A stretch of 10,936 nucleotides of DNA from 2-01-FULL-45-10 sp964433975 (GTDB taxonomy: Bacteria; Omnitrophota; Gorgyraeia; 2-01-FULL-45-10). Within the stretch, counting starts at the first letter, position 1; every line of letters begins with the position of its first letter. The DNA lies in NCBI GenBank assembly GCA_964433975.1, contig CAYSSS010000050.1, positions 1 to 10,936 on the forward strand, read 5' to 3'. The position numbers were made by a program, and so were the translations under genes. Of this stretch, positions 1 to 5,914 are shown one piece after another. The notes under the pieces were generated by a model. It saw nothing but the letters and a program-made list of their open reading frames with translations. It had not been told where the DNA came from and did not search any database.

Positions 1-1
1 C

Positions 2-88
2 TATGAGTTTGCCGCGCGATTAACCATCGATGTGGCAAGACAGTGCGAAGGGTGGTATAGGAGCCAGAATCCCCCGCCACTTTTATAA
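2..88 (+). CDS. Possible 3' end of an unidentified upstream gene (partial)
   Basis: The frame is open from the left edge to TAA at 86-88, encoding 28 residues with a mix typical of a helix (YEFAARLTIDVARQCEGWYR) and then a proline-rich end. No family can be assigned. The stop codon lies inside the apex of a strong hairpin (70-100), which would suit a transcript end but is not proof of coding. A DGR target gene end would be expected to show the TR-like pattern ending in YVRAVRGG, and this tail does not, so it is not the variable protein. Confidence 0.2.
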   Translation, partial: YEFAARLTIDVARQCEGWYRSQNPPPLL

Positions 89-100
89 AGCGGTGGGGGA
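70..100 (+). other. Strong hairpin
   Basis: The left arm 70-83 pairs with the right arm 87-100: T70-A100, five C-G pairs, a G-U wobble, two C-G pairs, one A/C mismatch, then C80-G90 and three A-T pairs, closing a 3-nt loop. That is 13 pairs with one mismatch. No T-run follows, so it is not a classic rho-independent terminator. It could be an mRNA 3' end structure or part of a DGR RNA; the function is unknown. Confidence 0.5.
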
Positions 101-115
101 GCGTGCTAATGTCGC

Positions 116-145
116 TGGGCGTTCATTCCGCCCACCATCACTTTT
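116..145 (+). terminator. Weak terminator-like hairpin with TTTT
   Basis: A perfect 6-bp inverted repeat (tgggcg at 116-121, cgccca at 129-134) encloses a 7-nt loop, with TTTT at 142-145 after a 7-nt gap. The stem is short and the T-run brief and offset, so termination here is only possible. It would separate any gene to the left from the DGR. Confidence 0.3.
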
Positions 146-253
146 AAAACAGTATGTTTCATGTTTATGTGTTAAAAATTGGTGGGGGCATGAGAATACA
201 GGGTTTCGTATCCCCAGAGGGGCCTCGGAATTCATTGGTCTGTTGCCTCTTGT

Positions 254-290
254 TCAGAGGACAGAAGTCAGATGTCAGAAGACAGAGACG
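254..290 (+). repeat. Degenerate 'cagaagacagag' short repeat
   Basis: The stretch repeats variants of cagaggacag, cagaagtcag, cagatgtcag and cagaagacag in near tandem with little other sequence between. Such purine-rich cagaag/tcag runs look like noncoding simple-repeat filler. It ends about 40 nt before the template repeat. No function is evident. Confidence 0.5.
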
Positions 291-330
291 GCGGACGATA
301 AAGTGAATGAACAAAAGCGCCGGACTCAAG

Positions 331-470
331 TCCAACTGCGCTTGGTCCAGCACTACCAACGCCAACAACGCCGACAACGCGTGGAACGTCAATTTCAACA
401 ATGGCAACGTGAACAACAACAATAAGACGAACACGAACTATGTGCGTGCGGTGCGCGGCGGCCAGCGGCG
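331..470 (+). repeat. DGR template repeat (TR)
   Basis: This is the template copied with adenine mutagenesis by the downstream reverse transcriptase. Seen directly: 38 of the 90 bases at 351-440 are A, arranged mostly as AAC codons when read in the frame starting at 307 (15 Asn between 358 and 438, 12 of them AAC). The constant residues between them are W343-S-S-T, then A-W-x-V-x-F-x-x-G-x-V, K, and finally YVRAVRGGQ. That scaffold matches the C-terminal end of DUF1566/Lcl-type domains, which have a C-type-lectin-like fold and are known DGR targets. AAC codons are typical of DGR templates because changing their A's gives many residues and no stop. Adenine stops abruptly after 440. The outer boundaries are estimates because the matching VR is not in the window. 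Short reading frames through this stretch should not be annotated as proteins. Confidence 0.87.
441..463 (+). other. Adenine-free GC-rich block at TR 3' end, candidate IMH*
   Basis: These 23 bases contain no A, immediately after a stretch with 42% A. In characterised DGRs a GC-rich initiation-of-mutagenic-homing element closes the VR, and its near-identical counterpart (IMH*) closes the TR; it sets the 3' boundary of sequence transfer. The block codes VRAVRGG in the TR reading frame, which would be the invariant end of the target protein. The assignment rests on position and composition. The VR copy is needed to see which bases differ. Confidence 0.65.
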
Positions 471-487
471 GTTTAGTCAGAAAACAG

Positions 488-1573
488 ATGAGAGATATAT
501 TTTCTTTCGGCAATATTTATGGATGCTATCTCGCCTGCAGGCGCAATAAGCGTAACACGATAAACGCGCTTAAATTCGAGATAAACGCCGAAGAGAATAT
601 ATTGAAGCTGGAAAATGAACTAAAGTCAAAAATCTACCACCCTTCGCGCTCCATCCTTTTCGCGGCAAGAAACCCGAAACTTCGCGAGATATTCGCGGCT
701 GATTTTAGAGACAGGGTAGTCCATCACATCTTAGTTGATTACCTGGAGAGGATTTGGGAGAGAATATTTATTCATGACTCTTACGCCTGCCGAAAAGGCA
801 AGGGTACCCACGCCGCCGTAATGAGGCTGCAGAGTTTTTTACAAAAGGCCTCCAAAAATGGCAGCGCGAGGGCGTATTATCTCCAGCTTGATATAAAGGA
901 TTTTTTCACTTCAATTGATAAAGGCATTCTGTTTAAGACTCTCCAAAAAAAGATCCGCAGTAAAGAGGCCCTATGGCTTACGGAAAAAATCATATTCTGG
1001 GACTGCACCCGCTCGTTCATTTTAAGAGACAGAGAAGGAGTTTTAAAAAATATACCGCCGCATAAAAGCATATTTGGAAAAGACAATAAACGGGGGCTTC
1101 CCATCGGAAACTTAACCAGTCAATTTTTCGCCAATGTATATTTAAATGAATTAGACCAGTTCGTGAAGCACACTCTTAAAGCGCGCTTCTATATCCGCTA
1201 TGTGGACGATTTTGTTCTTTTAAGCGATAATATAGATACCCTCATAAAATGGCGGCAGGATATTGAAACATTTTTAGCCGAAAAGCTCTTATTGCGGCTT
1301 CATCCGAACAGAAGAAAGCTCCAGCCCATTTCAAACGGCATAGATTTCCTCGGCTATATTATAAGGCGCGACTATATCCTCGTCAGGCGCAGGGTAATAA
1401 ATAATCTCAAATCCCGCCTCCGCCGCTTTGCGCGTATGGCCCAAAACCCAGCAAACTCTATAAACGCTTTAAGAGCCTGCGTTCAGTCGTATCTGGCGCA
1501 TTTCAAATGGGCAGACAGTTATAATCTTGTAAAGAGCCTGGGGGTTCAGAACCCGGGCAGGAGGAAGGGTTGA
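488..1573 (+). CDS. DGR-type reverse transcriptase
   Basis: RNA-dependent DNA polymerase of the diversity-generating retroelement group; it makes an A-mutagenised cDNA of the adjacent TR that replaces the VR of a target gene. From ATG 488 it has 361 residues, within the usual size of these compact RTs. Motifs in order: RDRVVHH (near 75-80), DSYACRKGKGTHAA (near 97-110), LDIKDFFTSID (134-144), GLPIGNLTSQFF (203-214), IRYVDDFVLL (236-245) and FLGYIIRR (287-294). The two Asp of YVDD and the first Asp of DIKDF form the metal-binding triad. GNLTSQ in motif 4 separates DGR RTs from group II intron and retron RTs, which usually have QGxxxSP there. No maturase, endonuclease or protease domain is visible. 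The frame also opens at ATG 440, but that codon lies inside the TR and adds 16 residues unlike the family, so 488 is preferred even though neither start has a clear Shine-Dalgarno. The stop overlaps the next gene's TTG by 4 bases. Confidence 0.93.
   Translation: MRDIFSFGNIYGCYLACRRNKRNTINALKFEINAEENILKLENELKSKIYHPSRSILFAARNPKLREIFAADFRDRVVHHILVDYLERIWERIFIHDSYACRKGKGTHAAVMRLQSFLQKASKNGSARAYYLQLDIKDFFTSIDKGILFKTLQKKIRSKEALWLTEKIIFWDCTRSFILRDREGVLKNIPPHKSIFGKDNKRGLPIGNLTSQFFANVYLNELDQFVKHTLKARFYIRYVDDFVLLSDNIDTLIKWRQDIETFLAEKLLLRLHPNRRKLQPISNGIDFLGYIIRRDYILVRRRVINNLKSRLRRFARMAQNPANSINALRACVQSYLAHFKWADSYNLVKSLGVQNPGRRKG
1559..1564 (+). promoter_or_regulatory. Shine-Dalgarno AGGAGG fixing a TTG start
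   Basis: A perfect AGGAGG within the last codons of the RT gene stands 5 nt before TTG 1570. No ATG or GTG in a plausible place follows in this frame before the conserved sulfatase core, so this site decides the start of the sulfatase-like gene and couples it to the end of the RT gene. Confidence 0.8.
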
Positions 1574-3015
1574 AAATAAAGAGACGATATATTATTACGT
1601 TTTTTGCGGTGTTGATAGCCGGCGCTTTTTTCGCTGCCAGATGTGGCGTCAATAAAAAAGTCAAAACAGACAAGCCTCTCAATATACTGCTCATAACGAT
1701 AGACACCCTGAGGGCGGATCATTTAGGCTGTTACGGAAACAACCGAATAAAGACGCCGAACATTGACAATCTTGCCAAAGAGGGCGTGAGGTTTAAGAAC
1801 GCAGTCTGCCAGGCGCCGCTTACAGGGCCTTCCCATGCTTCTATCCTGACGGGGCTTTATCCGCACACCCACGGCGTGAGAATAAACGGCTACCCGCTTC
1901 GGGATTCGGTTTTGACGATCGCGAAGATATTGAAGATGAATAAATACAAGACCGCGGGATTTGTCAGCGTGAATTTTCTGGGGGATGACGTCTCCGGCTT
2001 AGGCCGGGGATTTGACGTATTCGACTGGCCGCGGCAGATCGAACAGCCGGCCGAAGAGGCGACTCAAAAGGCCATAACATGGCTTAATGAACACGCCAAG
2101 GACAGATTTTTTGTCTGGATCCATTATTACGATCCGCACTCCGATTACAGCCCGCCCTATCCTTACAACGTTATGTACGACCCCTCATATTCGGGGCAGG
2201 CGACAGGCTCCACGCAATTCCTGGATAAAGTAAATAACGGTGAGATAAAGTTGAGCAAAAGAGACCGTGAACACATTGACGCCCTGTATAAAGGCGAGGT
2301 TTCCTATGTGGATAAATCGATAGGCGGTCTTATGGATTACTTGAAAGATACCGGAGCCTATAAGAATACCCTCATAATCGTAACCGCTGACCACGGGGAG
2401 GCGCTTGGAGAGCATGAAAATTACTTCGGGCACAGCCTGCAGTTTTATGACCCGTCAATTATGGTGCCGCTTATCTTCGTAAATAGAACGGCCCTCCCGT
2501 CAAATAGGCGCGTTGATACGCAGGTCGAAAGCATAGATATCATTCCTACGGCCCTTGAAATAATAGGTCTTGAGGCTCCGGAGGAGATGGAGGGCAAAAC
2601 CCTTGTTCCGCTTATTGATGAGAGAAAAAGTCCGGCGGCCTATCTGGAGAAGGCCTTCAGCGAAACGCAGAATATGCGCTGGGGAGGGCTCATATTGAAG
2701 GATAACCTGGCCGACGCCGAGAAGATCCATCTAAAGGTGGCCAGCGGCAAAGAGATCTCAAGATGCGTCAGGACTCCAAAATGGAAATTTATACTTTCGC
2801 GGGAAAGCTCAAACAGGATGGATGAGCTCTACGGCATGAAAGACGACCCGAAAGAGCGGATAAACCTTATATACGAAAATATGGATACGGCGGATGAATT
2901 GAAAAAAGATATGGAAGGCTGGATGAGGGGCGAAGAGAAATCCGCGCCCGGTGAATCCGAGCCTATGGATGAAAAGACGCTCGAAACCCTAAGAAGCCTG
3001 GGGTATGTAAATTAA
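1570..3015 (+). CDS. Membrane-anchored sulfatase-superfamily hydrolase (Thr at nucleophile position)
   Basis: Alkaline-phosphatase/sulfatase-fold hydrolase, 481 residues, anchored or exported by an N-terminal hydrophobic segment (about 8-23, after a basic KIKRR start). The fold is shown by NILLITIDTLRADHLGCYG (38-56, metal ligand D45), PLTGPSHASILTGLYPHTHG (83-102), the WIHYYDPHSDYSPP stretch (183-196), and TADHGEALGEH (272-282, metal-binding D274 and H275). Classical sulfatases have C/S-x-P-S-R, whose Cys/Ser becomes formylglycine. Here the pentapeptide is T85-G-P-S-H89, so formylglycine cannot form and Thr would be the nucleophile, as in phosphodiesterase-like branches of the superfamily. 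The substrate is therefore uncertain: sulfate, phosphate or phosphonate ester. A23-A-R-C is not a good lipobox. It ends LRSLGYVN, a common tail in this subfamily. The gene overlaps the RT stop and lies 3 bp before the next gene. Confidence 0.88.
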   Translation: MKIKRRYIITFFAVLIAGAFFAARCGVNKKVKTDKPLNILLITIDTLRADHLGCYGNNRIKTPNIDNLAKEGVRFKNAVCQAPLTGPSHASILTGLYPHTHGVRINGYPLRDSVLTIAKILKMNKYKTAGFVSVNFLGDDVSGLGRGFDVFDWPRQIEQPAEEATQKAITWLNEHAKDRFFVWIHYYDPHSDYSPPYPYNVMYDPSYSGQATGSTQFLDKVNNGEIKLSKRDREHIDALYKGEVSYVDKSIGGLMDYLKDTGAYKNTLIIVTADHGEALGEHENYFGHSLQFYDPSIMVPLIFVNRTALPSNRRVDTQVESIDIIPTALEIIGLEAPEEMEGKTLVPLIDERKSPAAYLEKAFSETQNMRWGGLILKDNLADAEKIHLKVASGKEISRCVRTPKWKFILSRESSNRMDELYGMKDDPKERINLIYENMDTADELKKDMEGWMRGEEKSAPGESEPMDEKTLETLRSLGYVN

Positions 3016-3018
3016 GGG

Positions 3019-5829
3019 ATGAGGATTGTGAAGATTGAACGGTTTGAAGAGATAAAAGCATTTATCGCCGGAGTTGTAACGTCGCTCGTTTTTTACGCCG
3101 CTGTTCTATTTATAACGCCGCATATACTTCATTTGAGGCATCCCCGCCTTTTTGCTGCCGGATTTTTCATTATTTTCTTTCTGGCAGGAGCGTGCCTCAG
3201 GTTTGCTAAGCGTAAAAAAGGGGATTGCTTCGTCGGGCTTCGCCCTCCTCGCAATGACGAAAAACGCGAATTACGACACAGTCGCAATGACAGGACGCTT
3301 AAGATAGCCGGTTTTGCGGTAATAGCGATGTCCATAGCGTCCATTATAAGGATGGGCGCCGTCAAAGAGTCTATGGAGAGCCTCCTATACGGCTGGCGGT
3401 ACTTTCTCATCCTGCCTGAATACGCGAGAAATTTTTCATCGGATTGCCTGCTCCTGGCCGCGATAAGCGCGGCGCCCGCGTTCTTGTCAGGGATGGTGTT
3501 TTTTCCCGGCAGGAAAAATAAATTTATCCCGTTTTTCTTAGGTATTATAATTTCGGGATTCGTTATCGTTAACTTTCTGCCGGCGCACCGGTATGAGGTT
3601 GTAGAGAAACCGCCCGAGAGATTCCTAAAAAAAGACGGCCGTGTCATAATGGATAACCGCCTTTCATCTATCGCCGCCGAGCGCCTGAAGGTATATCTTC
3701 CTTTTGTTTTGGAAGAACGCGTGAAGAGCGTGCTTTTCTCAGGGCTCGGAAACGGAGAAGCGTTTAAGACGGCAGAGGGAATCCCGTCGATCGAGAAGAT
3801 AGTCTGTCTTGAGACGGACAGGTATTTTAAGTCAAAAGATAATCGTATTAAAGTGATCAGACAGAGCCTTAAAAAATACCTCTCTTCTTCCTCCGGGAAG
3901 TTCGACCTTATCGTGATCAATGACGAAGATCTCCCGTTAAAAAAGAATGCAGGCCTTGTCAGAGACCATCTCGCTGACGACGGCTTCCTGGCAGCCGTTT
4001 TACCCCTTAATGCGGGAGATACCGGCCGGCTTAAGATCTCCATGGCGGAATACCGGGCGCTTTTTGGCGAAATGACCGTATGGATGCCCCACCAAACCTT
4101 ACCGGCGCGGCTTCTTGTCCTATGCCGGACGGAGAAGCTCGGCTTGGAGATACCGCTGCTAAAAGAAGAGGGAGAACGGATAGCTAAAGATGAAAGCATA
4201 CTTCGCGGCTTATCAGCCATAAACATAAATAATATTTTTGACCTTCTGGATATGCTTGTCTTCTCTGAGGACGCGCTCGCCTCCTACACGACCTCGATCA
4301 TGGAAGCTCCCCGGCGCGGGGAGGGTGAGCCGATGCTAAAGGGACTGACCGAGCCAACGGCGCGGGAGGTTAACATGTTCCACAGAGATAATATCACCGG
4401 CATTATGATGGCGCGAAGTTCTCCGCTTGAACTTTTCAAAGGCGAAGTCCCGGAAGGGGCCCAAAAGATGATTAATAGATATTACGAAGCTACGACGAAT
4501 ACCGTTTTTGGCCAGATATATAAGGATATAAACGGTTTTTTCGGCCTCGGCAAGCTTGAATTCAGGACAGCTATTAGGACCAACCCGCTTGACAGAAATG
4601 CCGCTTACGCTTTAGATATTCCCGGAACTTTCGGGAACCTCATCGCGAACGCGCGCGCGCGGTTTACTCCCGCCACCGAGGATATAATCAAGGGCAAGGC
4701 GCTCCTTTTGGAAGATAAGAATGAGGCCGCCATTGAAAAGTTTAAAGAAGCGGTTAAAAAAGACCCTGAAAATGAACTTGCCCATTCCTGTTTGGCCGGC
4801 GCCTATCAGATGGCAGGCGAGCCAGATAAAGCGCTCGGAGAATATAAAGCGATCATATCAAGCGCCGGGCAGTTTAATCCGCCCCCGATCAACGCGGAAT
4901 CCATCGAGTCCATAGCCGTTTACCGGGCGCTTGAGGATGTCGCTATGGGCATCTACTACTGGGATAAAGGAATGATGAAGGAATTCATGCGTTCTGTAAA
5001 AGGGGTCATTGATCTCGGGCGCGACCCCGGGCATGTTTTTCCCCCATACATAGCGGATAACCCGGTATTCAAAAGAAACTTCGCGTATCTGAAGGCCAAA
5101 ATGCCGAAAACGCGGGAATATGACATGGCGCTGGAGATACTCGGCGGCTACTACAGTTCGATGGGGCACATCTATTGGCTTAAGGGAAGATACCTGAAAG
5201 CTATTATTTACGCGAATGGGGCATTGCGCACTACCGGCAGGGGCGAGCTAAAAGAGATGATCTACTCGGATCTGGGGACATATTTTGCCGACGCGGGAGA
5301 ATTCGAATCCGCGGAAGAATATTATAAAAAAGCGCTTGCGATAAATCCGAACATACCGGATATAAATAAGTACCTGAAAATAAACACTCTTGAGCTAAAG
5401 CGCGGGAAAGACCCTGCAAACGCGACGCTCTATTTGGAGCTCGCCCAAAGCTATAAGGACATCTTTGATCTGGGGAAAAACGTTCATTATCTCGAAAAAG
5501 CCCTGGCGCTTGATAAAAATTCAAAGGAGATTAAATTTAAATATGATGAGGCGGTTTTGCAAAGAATGCTAAGCCTGAACCCCGACGATTCCTACGGATA
5601 TAACGCCCTCGGAGTATTGTACTGGAGCAACAACGAGCCGTATAAAGCCATCCGGTCTTTCATGATATCGCTTGAGATAAATCCCTATTTCGCGGACGCG
5701 CATTTTAACCTCGCCATGGCCTATAAGGCGGCCGGGGTTAAAAAAAAGGAGGCATATCATTTGAAAAAAGCGCTCAAGCTTAAGCCCGACATGACAATGG
5801 CGCGGCAAGAGCTTGATAAGATAAAATAG
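3019..5829 (+). CDS. Membrane protein with spermidine-synthase-like domain and TPR repeats
   Basis: A 936-residue protein with three parts. About five hydrophobic segments lie near 13-36, 43-62, 94-112, 142-162 and 168-188. A Rossmann-type region follows at about 200-370, with GLGNG (242-246), an acidic ETD end of strand 2 (265-267) and FDLIVINDED (295-304), the layout of spermidine synthase/SAM-dependent methyltransferase folds. The C-terminal half carries TPR-like helices at about 555-620, 705-790 and 800-936, for example EFESAEEYYKKALAINP and EPYKAIRSFMISLEINP. The membrane-plus-synthase architecture resembles fused membrane/spermidine-synthase proteins; enzymatic activity is doubtful because other catalytic acids are not obvious. 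Residues 68-92, between membrane segments 2 and 3, are encoded by a dispersed palindromic repeat in frame. ATG 3019 lacks a well-spaced ribosome site; GTG 3028 is an alternative. The role may be assembly or scaffolding at the envelope, by inference. The next gene follows after 85 bp. Confidence 0.8.
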   Translation: MRIVKIERFEEIKAFIAGVVTSLVFYAAVLFITPHILHLRHPRLFAAGFFIIFFLAGACLRFAKRKKGDCFVGLRPPRNDEKRELRHSRNDRTLKIAGFAVIAMSIASIIRMGAVKESMESLLYGWRYFLILPEYARNFSSDCLLLAAISAAPAFLSGMVFFPGRKNKFIPFFLGIIISGFVIVNFLPAHRYEVVEKPPERFLKKDGRVIMDNRLSSIAAERLKVYLPFVLEERVKSVLFSGLGNGEAFKTAEGIPSIEKIVCLETDRYFKSKDNRIKVIRQSLKKYLSSSSGKFDLIVINDEDLPLKKNAGLVRDHLADDGFLAAVLPLNAGDTGRLKISMAEYRALFGEMTVWMPHQTLPARLLVLCRTEKLGLEIPLLKEEGERIAKDESILRGLSAININNIFDLLDMLVFSEDALASYTTSIMEAPRRGEGEPMLKGLTEPTAREVNMFHRDNITGIMMARSSPLELFKGEVPEGAQKMINRYYEATTNTVFGQIYKDINGFFGLGKLEFRTAIRTNPLDRNAAYALDIPGTFGNLIANARARFTPATEDIIKGKALLLEDKNEAAIEKFKEAVKKDPENELAHSCLAGAYQMAGEPDKALGEYKAIISSAGQFNPPPINAESIESIAVYRALEDVAMGIYYWDKGMMKEFMRSVKGVIDLGRDPGHVFPPYIADNPVFKRNFAYLKAKMPKTREYDMALEILGGYYSSMGHIYWLKGRYLKAIIYANGALRTTGRGELKEMIYSDLGTYFADAGEFESAEEYYKKALAINPNIPDINKYLKINTLELKRGKDPANATLYLELAQSYKDIFDLGKNVHYLEKALALDKNSKEIKFKYDEAVLQRMLSLNPDDSYGYNALGVLYWSNNEPYKAIRSFMISLEINPYFADAHFNLAMAYKAAGVKKKEAYHLKKALKLKPDMTMARQELDKIK
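3222..3293 (+). repeat. Dispersed palindromic repeat inside a coding sequence
   Basis: A copy reading ggattgcttcg, then the hairpin core gggcttcgccc, then ctcgcaatgacg, ends at about 3259. A second partial end (gtcgcaatgacagg) follows at 3281-3294. The outer attgc/gcaat arms and the GGGC-TTC-GCCC core form a REP-like hairpin. It keeps the host frame open and encodes FVGLRPPRND and HSRND, residues unlike the flanking membrane segments. Related copies occur at 5832-5848 and 10851-10887. Confidence 0.75.
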
Positions 5830-5831
5830 CA

Positions 5832-5848
5832 TGCTCCTCGCAATGACG
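5832..5848 (+). repeat. Half copy of the dispersed palindromic repeat
   Basis: The sequence gctcctcgcaatgacgg begins 3 bases after the stop of the TPR gene. It matches the right arm of the copy at 3246-3259 (cctcctcgcaatgacga) almost base for base. The left arm is absent, so no full hairpin forms. Confidence 0.65.
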
Positions 5849-5864
5849 GCGGCGGATAATTTCT

Positions 5865-5892
5865 TTATCAGACGCACGTCATGTGTTAAAAT
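5865..5892 (+). promoter_or_regulatory. Possible promoter for the phosphodiesterase-cysDN cluster
   Basis: In the only sizeable gap between genes, TTATCA (5865-5870) and TAAAAT (5887-5892) are separated by 16 bases. The -10 fits TATAAT at 5 of 6 and the -35 fits TTGACA at 4 of 6. A start near 5899 would leave a short leader containing the GGAGAG ribosome site (5901-5906). The match is modest and the flanks are AT-rich, so chance is possible. Confidence 0.3.
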
Positions 5893-5914
5893 AACTATAT
5901 GGAGAGAATAGGCG

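Larger units (their letters stand above)
1..300. other. Gene-poor leader upstream of the DGR template repeat
   Basis: I see no complete gene here. Frame 2 is open from the window edge to a TAA at 86-88, giving a 28-residue tail (begins YEFAARLTID, ends NPPPLL) that I do not recognise; it could be the end of an upstream gene or chance. The stretch also contains a strong hairpin (70-100), a second hairpin followed by TTTT (116-145), and a degenerate repeat (about 254-290). In DGRs the space before the TR often holds an avd gene, but nothing Avd-like is visible. Part of the stretch may be transcribed with the TR as its 5' RNA context; that is inference. Confidence 0.5.

Noticed and set aside
1..100. 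A VR and post-IMH hairpin at the left edge
   Set aside because: No sequence matching the TR end (YVRAVRGG or its GC-rich DNA) precedes the hairpin, so a VR here is not supported.
30..425. A 131-codon open frame crossing the leader and the TR
   Set aside because: Its C-terminal half is only the TR read in another frame (Gln/Arg-rich), the N-terminal half matches no family I know, and it would span two hairpins. It is most likely spurious.
440..487. An upstream ATG extending the RT by 16 residues
   Set aside because: The start lies in the TR's GC-rich end and the added residues do not look like the N-terminus of DGR RTs; ATG 488 is preferred.
307..549. An 80-codon Asn-rich frame through the TR
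   Set aside because: This is the target-protein reading of the template, useful for predicting the VR, but there is no ribosome site and it runs into unrelated RT sequence. It is not a gene.
440..1573. Retron or group II intron RT
   Set aside because: Motif 4 is GLPIGNLTSQ rather than QGxxxSP, no maturase or endonuclease domain is present, no intron domain V/VI structure was noticed, and an A-rich template lies upstream.
3129..4226. A long reverse-strand open frame of 365 codons
   Set aside because: It lies opposite the TPR membrane gene, is rich in Ser/Arg with no recognisable domain, and is a shadow of the forward gene.
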